Part shown: positions 35,601 through 44,809 of the stretch, in pieces
Numbering within the stretch: the stretch's first letter is position 1
How the letters are laid out: the number at the start of each line of letters is the position of its first letter
DNA from: Macrothele yani
Lineage: Eukaryota > Arthropoda > Arachnida > Araneae > Macrothelidae
Direction: 5' to 3'
Length of the DNA stretch: 64,000 nucleotides
NCBI GenBank assembly: GCA_039090855.1
Contig: CM077005.1
Location: 79,232,607-79,296,606, forward strand
The notes under the pieces: generated by a model
What the model saw: only the letters and a program-made list of their open reading frames with translations
Databases searched by the model: none
What the model was told of the DNA's origin: nothing
Position numbers and translations under genes: made by a program

Positions 35601-37155
35601 TGGCTAGAGGATGCCTATTAACTACCTAAAGGAACCTTAGTGCTATGGATATGACGGTCCTATTAAAACAAAAAATTAAATAATATAAACAAAATCACAA
35701 AAAAAGCTTAAAAATCTGTTTATAAAAGAAAATAAAAACAAATAAAAAAGAAAACTAGTTATTCATCACTAGGATAGCTATACTAAAAATAGTAAAACCA
35801 ACATTAAAATTAATAAGATTCTGATTCATCTATAGAAGCTCACTAAGGTGATTTAATACATGCAAAGATTATTAAATAAACTGCTCGTGTATTTTATAAT
35901 ATTTCTCATGTATTCTGGAGAGTTAATTCTGCTCATTCTGATCATACAGATCCACAGTCTTAAGTTTATATATTTTTTTCTCTGGTTAAAATCTCCGCGC
36001 GTTGGTTTCTTGCTGTATGAGGAGGCCATCAGCCCCACCCTCACTGCCCCCCAGCGTCTAGGGAGTGGCGGAAGAGGTCAGCCATGTTCTCCTCTTGTGA
36101 GGAGAAAAGTTTTTGTCACACAAGAGGTAAGCTCTCTTCCTTGTTTTTGGGTTCTAGGTTTTATAAGTTCAATGTTTGTACTTTATGTACCTTTTCTCTG
36201 TCGTTTTTTAGCTTTTCAGCTTTTAAGCATTGGTTTGTCTGTTAACATTTATGCGGGTTTTAACTCTTACTTTTCTTTGTAACTTTGAGCGTCTTTTGGG
36301 GTACCTAGGAACAGAAGATGGCTAAGCATGTTCCTTTTCTATGCGCTGTCTATGCGCTGTTTTTTCAAAGTAGTAAAGTTCTTAATAACTAATTAATTAT
36401 GCACTTAAAGCACTGCTGAAATACTTTGTACATATTGCAACTAACTGTTTAAGGTATATAACTTTCACAAAGTTTTCTTTAGTTAATTATTATCTTTAAC
36501 TTATTCTCGTTTTCGTGCTGTCATAAGTTGTAGAGTAGGGGGTTTTAGACTCAAGTTTTCTTTCAAAAATCTGTTCGTTATAAATTAACATTTCCTTTTT
36601 TAATTGCAATGTAAAATTTGGATTTCTTTTGCATTGTTTTTCAGGTTTAAATTCTCTCTCAAACGAACTTGGAATTTCGTTATAGCTGAAAATCATTTCT
36701 ATTTATTATGTCACTCTCACAGCTTGAGTTCTCTTTAATCTTCTTCTCTCTGTTTAATAGTAACAGATGAAGAGCATGGGTCGGGCCATGAAGGTTAATG
36801 GATGCAAGCGAAATTGTTAACTAGTGCTAGGTCATGCTACTCTACGGAGGACATGACTTATATATATATTTTTTAAACTATTTTAGGTGGGAATGTTACT
36901 TGCATCTATGGCCTTGCAGAAACCCATTTCCAACTAGGTCTTTGTAGAAGTGAGAAAATGCAGAGTTTTTGCTGGTCCTTGATAAAGCCAAGGCTCAGTA
37001 TTCTCGACACCTTCTACATTCAGTTGTTTTATTTTATTTTTTTATCTTTTCTCCTTTTACTCACACAGGTAGATACATAACCTTTTCTATGTTGTACTAG
37101 GTGTGAGTCAAAATTATATATGTATTTTTTTGCTTAGGTATCTTCTGTATAGAAT
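32683..37155 (+). mobile_element. RT element with 1,272-bp inverted terminal repeats
   Basis: Arms 32683-33954 and 35884-37155 are inverted repeats. Paired positions sum to 69,838 at every point checked, so no net indel separates them, and I saw one mismatch near the outer edge. The 1,929-bp centre holds one open reverse transcriptase frame. Each arm also carries a 66-residue basic frame (33142-33342 and its mirror 36496-36696) and a 131-residue frame (33556-33951, mirrored within 35860-36282), neither recognised. PLEs can carry terminal repeats in inverted orientation, but arms this long and this intact are unusual. No GIY-YIG domain is visible in the centre or arms. TSDs could not be defined because the left edge abuts (AT)n. 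Confidence 0.8.
33916..35550 (+). CDS. Penelope-like reverse transcriptase, endonuclease-lacking
   Basis: The frame is open from 33916 (after TAA) to the stop at 35550; the first in-frame ATG is about 34102, but conserved residues lie upstream (SYIPVITTCSC, then NHIITGNLSYVENEMLR), so translation may start by splicing or earlier. RT blocks: FTTTDKASNNFAIICKKFY, FATVKFHKDPVKFRF, DINSYDFENLYTNLP (first Asp), NGIPMGTSTSTNIANLF, RYIDDLL (YIDD codons 35119-35130) and LEFLDLSIKLNRG. This is the PLE type of RT rather than LINE or LTR. It ends about 330 nt before the right arm without a GIY-YIG domain. It is the only transposon gene in the window with no break. A 5' intron is possible: CTCTCCAG precedes AATACATGAG. 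Confidence 0.8.
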   Translation, partial: LSRIHEKYYKIHESIVKNYKLNSSSYIPVITTCSCDEHKDTVHYDKNYNHIITGNLSYVENEMLRNLLEYGSKFRPSFIISKERILESFTQDVNKYIVKTSLTYNQPIEAFAEWKYNIINSFTGELAGLDFCFDRNLFFSGEAKRSLSKLQDQFIFTTTDKASNNFAIICKKFYFELLTMELNNRVTYEPVSYSTKQLENRFKAFFKKLKIPQTRRYGPEFPFLFATVKFHKDPVKFRFIASGVRSHKKKIDLAFEDVLKKVLKHIRNCSNLMYRDFWIINNNAEVISTILKVCPLDINSYDFENLYTNLPLSDIITTFKELYAEFKLNQFVDVGTWNSYLNCCIKNNHILYNNTLYKQVNGIPMGTSTSTNIANLFLFFKEYKFIKNHPTCSDNYLYTFRYIDDLLCINNSEVIESDFDNIYPSSLNLCKTNHSNQELEFLDLSIKLNRGNPSISLFDKRVNFPFKVIKYLHWNNNISTKVIENVLISQVLRVSRICSNNLDFNYHINILLESFLENEIPSSFIKRTLRKIILNNRVRLADLL

Positions 37156-37199
37156 GTGAATTCTGAATTTTCAAAACTGCTGCGTTGCGCGTTTTGATT

Positions 37200-37375
37200 T
37201 TCAGGTTATTTTGCACCCTTCGTGTTAAATTCTAAAATTTTTTCCTTAGTCTTCAGTTTTGCTCTTAAGTATATATATATATATATATATAATTTTGCAA
37301 CTTTCGTTTTAAATTCTAAAGTTTTTCCTTAGTTTTCAGCATTGCTCTTCAGTATGTATATATATTTATTTATAT
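37200..37375. repeat. Diverged tandem duplication with AT tracts
   Basis: Two units share TTGCA-C-TTCGT, TTAAATTCTAAA, TTTTTCCTTAGT and TTGCTCTT, then AT runs (about 37205-37292 and 37293-37370). Confidence 0.6.
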
Positions 37376-37378
37376 ATA

Positions 37379-37793
37379 AAAATGCGAAACATAAAAGCAA
37401 ATTTTCAGCTTAGAAAAAACAAAAAGAGGAAAATGAAAAATAACAACAATCGCCATTATCCACCCACCTGAAACAGGCTAGCTTCAAATGATGAAAATAT
37501 AACAAACAGAAGAATGCAGGGAAGCATATTAATGACTGACTCCTTGTCGGCTACGTCAAGTGTAAGCAACAAGAAAATCACTCAATCTTCTTGTTGCTTG
37601 CCCTTGATGAAGCGGACAAGGAGTCAGTCATTAATATGCTTCCCTGCATTCTTCTTTTCATTATATTTTCATCACTTGAAGCTAGCCTGTTTTGGGTGGG
37701 TGGATAATGGAGATTGTTGTTATTTTTCTCGTTTTCCTTTTTTTGTTTTTTCTAAGTTCAAAATTTGGTTTTATGTTTCGCATTTTTGTGTTA
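37379..37793. repeat. Foldback element, arms about 180-200 bp
   Basis: AAAAATGCGAAACATAAAA near 37379 reappears inverted at the right edge near 37793, and pairing continues inward through AAGCATATTAATGACTGACT to a GCAACAAG/CTTGTTGC core around an ~18-nt loop. Arm identity is about 85-90% by eye. CTTGATGAAGC in the centre resembles PLE terminal motifs; the class is unknown. Confidence 0.75.
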
Positions 37794-37902
37794 TTTGATC
37801 TATCTTCTATGCAGCCTGTGGCGCTTTGGGATTTCAAATTTGTTCTATGTTTTTTGTTTATTCACTTTATATGCTTTTGCTATATTTATATATATATATA
37901 TA

Positions 37903-39118
37903 CACTATCTACCAGCAAGTAATTGGGCACCTGTAATAGCAAAAGAAAACGAAGTTCATTCACCTTCAATAGTTGGTGGAGCCTCCACGAGCGGCGATTA
38001 CAGCTGCGACCCTCCGGGGCATACTCTCAACCAGGCGTTGTGCGACAGCTAGCGGTATTTTCTTCCACTCGGCTTGGAGAAGACAAGTCAGTTCCTTCAC
38101 CGATTTCGGATGGTGGGGGCACCCCTTAAGTCGACGCTCCAACTCGTCCCAGAGGTGCTCGATAGGGTTTAGGTCCGGGCTCTGCGCAGGCCAGTCCATT
38201 CGATTAACCCTATTGTCACCATACCAAGCCATGGTGGACCTCGCAACATGACAGGTGGCATTGTCATCCTGGAAGTAACATGGGTCCACCCCGTAAAACT
38301 GCCACAACGTAGGAAGCGCATGGTCATCCAAAATGGTGCCATAGGTCTCTGCGTTGAGTCTACCAGGAATTGCGACCAAGGGTCCTGTGCCATACCAGGA
38401 GAAACATCCCCATAGCATAATTCCACTGCCGCTGAGCTTCACAGTTGGCACAATACATTCTGGTAGGAGGCGTTCTCCAGTCAGACGCCAAACCCAGACC
38501 CTGCCATCCGAACGGTAGAGGGTGAACCTCGATTCGTCGCTCCAGAGAACCTGTTTCCACTGTTCAACGGTCCACTGTCGACGTTCTTTGCACCACGTTA
38601 GCTGAGCAGCGTTATTGGACTTGGTGATCAAAGGCTTGTGGGCCAGCACGTCCATGATAACCGAGCAGATAGGCTTCCTTACGGATGGTATTCATCGAAA
38701 GAACACTCCCGGATGCCTGTTGAAACTCCTCGCGGATGTGGCCCATCGATTTGGTGTGGTTCTTCCAAATTTTTCTGGCCAGCACCCGTCGGTCTCTAAC
38801 TCCCAATTTTGTGGGTCTGCCGGGTCGGAGCACATTCCGACAGTCACCTCTCATCTTCCACTTGCCTATCATGTTGGCCACTGTCAATTTTGGGTACTTC
38901 AACTCGCTGGATATGTCATGTATGGATCTGCCATTTCTGTGATACCCGACGATTACACCTTTCTCGAAATCAGAGAGCTCCGAACTGCGTGGCATCTTGC
39001 ATTCACCTGGTTGCGTTGTTGTTTCCCACACGATATTTAACGGCTGCGGCCGTGACGTGTGTCAGCAGGACCGCAGATATCGTCGATTGCAGGGGTGTCC
39101 AATTACTTGTTGGTAGAT

Positions 39119-39120
<2 letters not shown>
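37903..39120 (-). mobile_element. Tc1-like element 1
   Basis: Termini CTATCTACCAGCAAGTAATT (from 37905) and, inverted, CTATCTACCAACAAGTAATT (to 39120) enclose a DD34E transposase gene. TA follows the right end; the left end abuts a (TA)n run with two extra bases, so the TSD is blurred by microsatellites on both sides. Confidence 0.85.
37966..38995 (-). pseudogene. Tc1 transposase with one frameshift
   Basis: The start MPRSSELSDFEKGVIVGYHR (ATG at 38993-38995) leads into a two-helix DNA-binding region with the GRPTKLG linker. One frameshift lies between about 38612 and 38655. The catalytic part follows: [16 protein letters not shown] and [16 protein letters not shown], with 34 residues between the second Asp and the Glu (DD34E). 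All three acidic residues are intact, so only one indel separates this copy from an open gene. Confidence 0.85.

Positions 39121-39168
<48 letters not shown>
39121..39168. repeat. (AC)n microsatellite
   Basis: A perfect AC run directly abuts the right end of the Tc1 element. Confidence 0.9.
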
Positions 39169-39169
<1 letters not shown>

Positions 39170-39690
39170 TATAAACAACCGTTGGAATTTGTACTGTTCC
39201 TGAAAGTAGTTATTAGTTGCCCCTAGTTAAATGATGCATTTCAGAGCTTCTTGTTTGTAAAATTTGGTTGTGCCCCCAGCATTATAATCAGAACATATGG
39301 TAATCACACCTTCTGTACATACTTTTAATATCAGTATTCACAATTTATTCTGTTTTGGGGTTAAGATATTACTTTTTGTTGTTGTTATCCATATTCTTAA
39401 AGTAAATTTTACCATTGATTCAAGATCTGCCAGCTTCTGCTGATGAATATTCATTTGGTGTTTTTTGATGATTAGTAGATGTGCACATACCCCTCCCCCT
39501 TTTTATGAACATGCACATATTTTTAATGTAGCTTTCTTTGCATTGAGGTGTGCTGTCTGTATCTTGATGCAAAATTTTCACAAAGGAAATTTCTTTTGTT
39601 AAAATAATATGTTCTGTTCGATTTTATTTCAGTTACATTATTTTTCTTTTGTGGCTGGCTATACATGTATTCATGAAATCTTTATTTCAG
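39169..39690. other. Intron end before the second AFF exon
   Basis: No element is recognised. It ends in TTTATTTCAG, a strong splice acceptor. Confidence 0.5.
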
Positions 39691-40057
39691 TCTGAAAGTG
39701 GATCTGCATCAAGTCAAGCTTCCCCTCTTCAGCTGCGTCCCACCTCAAGGCTGTCTCAAGTGTCACCTTGTTCTCATGCATCTCCCTGTTCACTGACTCC
39801 ATCCCCTGCTGGCAGCATTGCTTCTGTTGGATCACAAAGTAGTGGGTACAGCAGTTGTGAGCTCAGTTGGGGTCCATCAGCAATGTCTGCATGTCCAGGG
39901 GCACAGCTGCCATTTGAAGTTTTCCACGACTTGGTGACTGTTTCTCGCAGCATGTATCGAATGATGCAACAGCAGAGCAGTCACCTTGCAAATTTGCACT
40001 TGTGCCATGATCTATGGGAGCATGCTGATTATCTAAGTTCCAAGGAACATTCAAGAG
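39691..40057 (+). CDS. lilli: AFF-family (lilliputian) exon, Ser/Pro-rich linker and CHD helix
   Basis: This 367-nt exon starts after TTTATTTCAG in phase 0 and ends in phase 1 before GTCTGT. It encodes SESGSASSQASPLQL, then a Ser/Pro-rich stretch with SPSPAG-like and ASVGSQSSGYSS motifs, then FHDLVTVSRSMYRMMQQQSS and LCHDLWEHADYLSSKEHSR. In AFF proteins the C-terminal homology domain has exactly this order: a SPxP/VGSQ-rich loop, then helices with a DLWE-A motif. The phase agrees with both neighbouring exons. Confidence 0.85.
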
Positions 40058-41224
40058 GTCTGTAGTATTTTTTTTTCATTCAAATCTTATCAGTTATTAT
40101 GTAATTTGCTTACTTATCAGAAAATGAAATGTAGGATACACAACAACAGAATACCAGGTTTGTTCTGGGATTATAAAAGGATTAGTGCTGACTTAAAGAA
40201 GAAGACATTTTTTTTTAGCTCAGAAAGGCATTATTTTTTTATTTTTCTTTGTTGATTTATTAATCTAAATATTTGCATATACAATTTGAGTGTTTTATGC
40301 AGCACACACATCATACTGCATAAAACACTCAGAGTGAACCATAGAGTGCGTTTTTGTATGAAATTAAATACAGCAGATCCCTGATTTACAACTCCCACCA
40401 GTGGTGGCTTTAATGTATTTTAGCAGCTGGGGATGTATGAAAAATATTTGTAGTAAGTGTATATATGTGTGTGCAGTACATATCACATAACTACTATTCA
40501 GTATGACAATGCCATTCATAGCAGACATATTACAGGCCTCTTAGAAATTGTTTTTAATAACAATTACAGGTGGGTCATTCCATGTCAGTTCCACCAGGCC
40601 ATGACGCCATGTTCTCATATTTTTTATTAAACTTGTTATACTTATCACCCCCTCCCCCCCCCCCAGGTGGTAAATAACCATATAAATTTCTTTTCCATGT
40701 GCCTCATCTGGTTTAAATTTTACAGCCCTTCGAACTTTTATTGAATTCTTGTTTTTTACCATTTTTGAGGCCAAGCTACACTTGCTTTCCAAAAAAAAAA
40801 AAAAAAAAATCTATCTCACTCACCATTCATTCAATTATTTTGAAATTTCACATTCTTGTAGTGAGAACATAGGATTTTTAGAAAAAAAAAATATCTGTTT
40901 CAGTCCACTAAAAATTAATAAAATATTCTTAACATTTTTTTTTAATGTGGAAAACATGTTTTACTAAAAACTGAATTATCAGTGTGAGGGAAAGATATAA
41001 CCCTAATATTTATATATTTTTAATGAGTCTAGAGATATTTTCTAACATTCCCAGGAATAAAATTCATGGCTTTTTCATCACTCCTGCAAACATTGTGTAC
41101 TTTTTTTCTTCTGCCACTTTGAGCAAATAGCTGCTAGATGACTATTTTCTTCAACTTACTCCAAAACCTAAGAATGCTGGTAAATGTTTACTTTAGCATC
41201 CTAAATTATTTAGCCGGAAAAATA

Positions 41225-42827
41225 CACTGCTGGACAATTGCTAAGGACGGATCATAAACGGCTATATAGCGCATAAAAAAGTAAGTGTGGTTGGATGCCA
41301 AGTGAAATAAAATAATGTCAGAATGCCAGGACATTACAAGAAAGACAATTTATGGTGCTCTGAAATCCAGAAGGCTTTGGAACGTGTTCAAGGGACAAAC
41401 AGGCCATTTTGTGCAGAATACGTAAACATGAAAAAAATGCAATTACCGTCCGCAGGCGTTCCGGCGTAAGATGTCAATACGGGATATGGCCACCATGGAG
41501 GGAGATGCAACATTCCACACGTCGTGTCATGCTTTGCACAACATTATCAAGCAGCTGTCAGGGTAATTTATCCCATTCCTCTGTCAGTGCACGGATGAGG
41601 GTGTCCTTGTTTATTGGAGGGCATTGGCGACCAGCAAGACTCCTCCCCAAAGCATCCCACACATTTTCAATGGGATTCAGATCTGGAGAATGTGCTGGCC
41701 ATACGAGGCATTGAATATCCTCGCTCTCAAGACACTCCTGGACAGCGACTATTTGATGACATGTTGCATTGTCGTCCATGAAAATGAATCTATCACCGAC
41801 AGCACCACGGAACATGTGAACATGAGGTAGCAGAACATCATTAATGTATCGTTGGCCAGTCATAGTCCTAGTTGGAAGCACATAGAGGGACGTACGGCCA
41901 TTGATCATGATGCCAGCCCATACCATGACACTACATGTCGGATATCGGTCCCTTTCCTCCTGTATGTTTGCTGGACAATATGCAGTACCACTATCACGCC
42001 AGATCAGTTGTCGTCGACAATCAGACGATAGACTGTATATATTCTCATCTGAGAAGAGGACAGCAGACCAGTCGTTATCAGTCCAATTGCGATGTTGATG
42101 GCATCATTGCAAACAGGCGATACGGTGACGCCTGAACAATGGGATGCACACAACAGGACGGCGGGCGTATAGTCCTCCTTCATGCAAACGTCTGGCGACA
42201 GTTTTTCGGGAGATCCGCTTGCCAGTAGCAGCCATAAACTGATTTGCTACCTCACTAGCTGTGCTGCGCCGGTGTCTTTTGTTGATAGCACTATGTACCG
42301 ATCTTCTGCAGGTGTCGTACTGCGAATACGACCTCCCCGTGACGTTTGCTACACTCTCCATTTGTTTCAAATGATTTCCAAAGCCTTGAAACAACACTGT
42401 GGCTGACGTCGAACTCCCTGGCAACATCTGTTATTTTTCGCCCTTCTTCAATCTTGCCAATAATACGGCCACGCGTAAAATCATCTAGGTGATGTCGGGA
42501 AGACATACTGAAAATTGCAAGTTCGTCAATTGATTCTTTCCCTTTCAACTTTGCGTTTGAACAACAATGGTCAATACGCGTCAACTTTGCGTTTGAACAA
42601 CAACGGTCAAATCCTTCAACTTTGCGTTTGAACAACAACGGTCAAATCCTTTATATCTCTTATCAGCGCTATGACGTCACGAACAAGTTCGGCAATCCAA
42701 AATTTGCATACGCACAACACGTCTTACTGTATCCCGTACTTATGCTAATTTCTACATTTTCCTGCCTTCCATTTTATGGTTGCTATTGTTGCTATTGTCA
42801 TCTGTCCTTAGCAATTGTCCGGCAGTG
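41225..42827 (-). mobile_element. Tc1-like element 2
   Basis: The left terminus CACTGCTGGACAATTGCTAA and the right, inverted, CACTGCCGGACAATTGCTAA are flanked by TA at 41223-41224 and 42828-42829, the Tc1 hallmark. The length is 1,603 bp. A 35-36-bp repeat occurs three times at 42546-42650 (CAACTTTGCGTTTGAACAAC) upstream of the gene. Confidence 0.9.
41487..42506 (-). pseudogene. Tc1 transposase, several breaks
   Basis: The start MSSRHHLDDFTRGRIIGKIE (ATG 42504-42506) is a paired-like HTH with ITDVAREFDVSHSVVSRLW. A frameshift follows near 42290-42330, then HRRSTASEVANQFMAATGKR to about 42104. The catalytic part has FMDDNATCH and [16 protein letters not shown] with 34 residues between Asp and Glu. 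A TGA follows WDKLP near 41555, after which the normal tail (RRVECCISLHGGHIPY) is still readable to 41487. The length is close to the usual 340 residues. Confidence 0.85.
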
Positions 42828-44809
42828 TATAACTGTGTGGGAAAAGTGCGACATACAATTTTTTAACGTACAAAATAGTGGGAAAAGGTGAAAAAATATA
42901 GTATTTTTAAACAAAAGGAAATAATTTTTCCAAAGTATTAACCTGCAAGTACGATGATTTGCAGCAGTAGGTGCAGGTGGCTGAAGCGATGCTAATGGCC
43001 ACGACATGAAGGTTCCGTGCGTCGGAACGGAGTGCGAGTTGGTAGTGAATGCGCGGAAAAATATAACAGCAGTGGGGTGTATTTTTTGGAAGAGTGTGAT
43101 GCGTCATGTAATCGTGCGCAAGTAGAAATAGTTCAAACTTGTTTTAATAATTTTTGAGAAAGATATGTGTGGAATGTCATTATTACTAGTTTCACAATGT
43201 CTTCGAATGGAAAGAAATCAAGGAATGTAAAATAATTAATGTATGACAGAAGTTTTGAGGAAGAAGTTTTGGTTCCGGTTGAACCCAAAGTTTTGGTTAT
43301 GGTTTGGAAGATATGCAGGGGTAGATGATTTCTTCAAGCACTTCATTTGTAGTTCTGCTGTTATTCCATACATCGTAGCTCACATTTTTTCCTTGTGAAA
43401 TGGATATTTTTCCAAATAAATGATTTTCTTCAATTCATACGTATATCGTACTATGGCAGGGAGGCCTACAGCTTCTTGTATTGTGGCGGATAATGAAATT
43501 TTGAGCCCTAACGAAATCCGAAATGAAGTGTGGAGACTGACGATTTTGTACTTCCGCTTCTCAAAACTAGCCTTAAAAAAAAAAAACTTACAATGCTGCG
43601 TAAAAGGAACCTCTTTCTTTCTGCGTATTCCTACAAGATGCTTCGATGACTACGTACTGCTGAACCGCTTCCTTCTGTATTCTTCCGCCCATTACTTGCC
43701 CTTCTCAACGAAGCTTCCATTCACCGGACTTTACCTCGTTCTATGCCGTTGCCGCCACCTCGTCTTACGCCTACCGCACATACTCTTCCAAACCATCGCA
43801 CTCCCAGGTAAATACTTCGGAAAAATTATTTCCTTTTATCTAAAAATACTATATTTTTTCACCTTTCCCCATTATTTTGCATGCTTAAAAAATTGTACGT
43901 TGCACTTTTCTTACACAGTTACATTTTTTCGACGAACTAATTTTGGATGCTAAAGTACACATTTACCTGAATGCTATCCAAAATAACTACTGGAGTGCTT
44001 AAAGTTTTTAACTTGTAGAGCTTAAAATTTTACATATTTTTGGTTCTTAAGATTTTTTGGTAGGGAGCACCATTTTTTTCATTTGTCTTTAAAAGGGGGA
44101 AAATCTGCACTGTTCAATAAATTGCAAAAAAATTAACATTTCAGAATGTAGGCCTAGGTTTTTTTCATTAATTTACACTTTGCTACTTTTGTGGAAATAC
44201 TGACAAACCTATCTTTCTGACATTTCAACATTGTCTGATGTCAGAAAGGAATAATATATTAATAGTAATAACAATATCAGTTACTAATAATGTCATTCAC
44301 ATTGTATTGTTTACTAGTCGTGAGTTTGTGTGCGCGAATCATGCACAATAAACACTGTTGACACATGCAGTAGCTTAGCAGCCCCTCAGTCGGTCTGCTT
44401 CAGCTCTTCCTACGTGGAACACTGTATTGTGCTGCCTAAACTCAAATCTTTTTTCAGTGTATAATCTAGTAATTAACAGTGATGCTATAAGTGTGCAACT
44501 GTGCGTACCTAATATTAATGTGTATATGTTTGGCAGTTCACTTTGACGGTGCATCACAAATGTACCTGTCTCAGAGAAGGGTATTGAAAGTGTAGCAGAT
44601 CTTATTGAAGATAAGATTATTCTTTTGAATTTTTGAACAGAAGCTTTGAAGACTTACAAACCATTTATGTGCACAATAAAAGTGCATTTTTGAAAAAAAA
44701 TTGAATTTTTTCAAAAAGTATATTGTCATCTCCTCAAAAAGCACAAGAGATCTGTGAGAAAATCATTACGTGTGGTAACTGTACAGCAATATAAATACCT
44801 ATTAATGAT

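Larger units (their letters stand above)
41168..43985. mobile_element. Foldback/MITE nested in the left arm of the DDE transposon
   Basis: The left arm runs 41170-41222 and continues at 42830-42955 past a Tc1 insertion. The right arm is 43805-43983. Shared segments include GGTAAATGT, TTTAGCATCC, AAATATAGTATTTTTA and AAAAGGAAATAATTTTTCC. The other arm of the host transposon lacks this insert. Its core 42956-43804 has an open frame of 177 residues (43420-43953) without recognised motifs. Confidence 0.65.

Noticed and set aside
33556..36282. 131- and 140-residue hydrophobic proteins mirrored in the RT element arms
   Set aside because: Both are the same arm sequence read on opposite strands, have no recognised motif, and one extends past the arm only by chance; I do not call them genes.
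42546..42650. CRISPR-like array
   Set aside because: Three copies of a 35-36-bp unit with no unique spacers, inside a Tc1 element; a simple tandem repeat.
43420..43953. 177-residue frame in the foldback core
   Set aside because: No motifs; the end of the frame runs through the foldback's right arm, so coding is unlikely.
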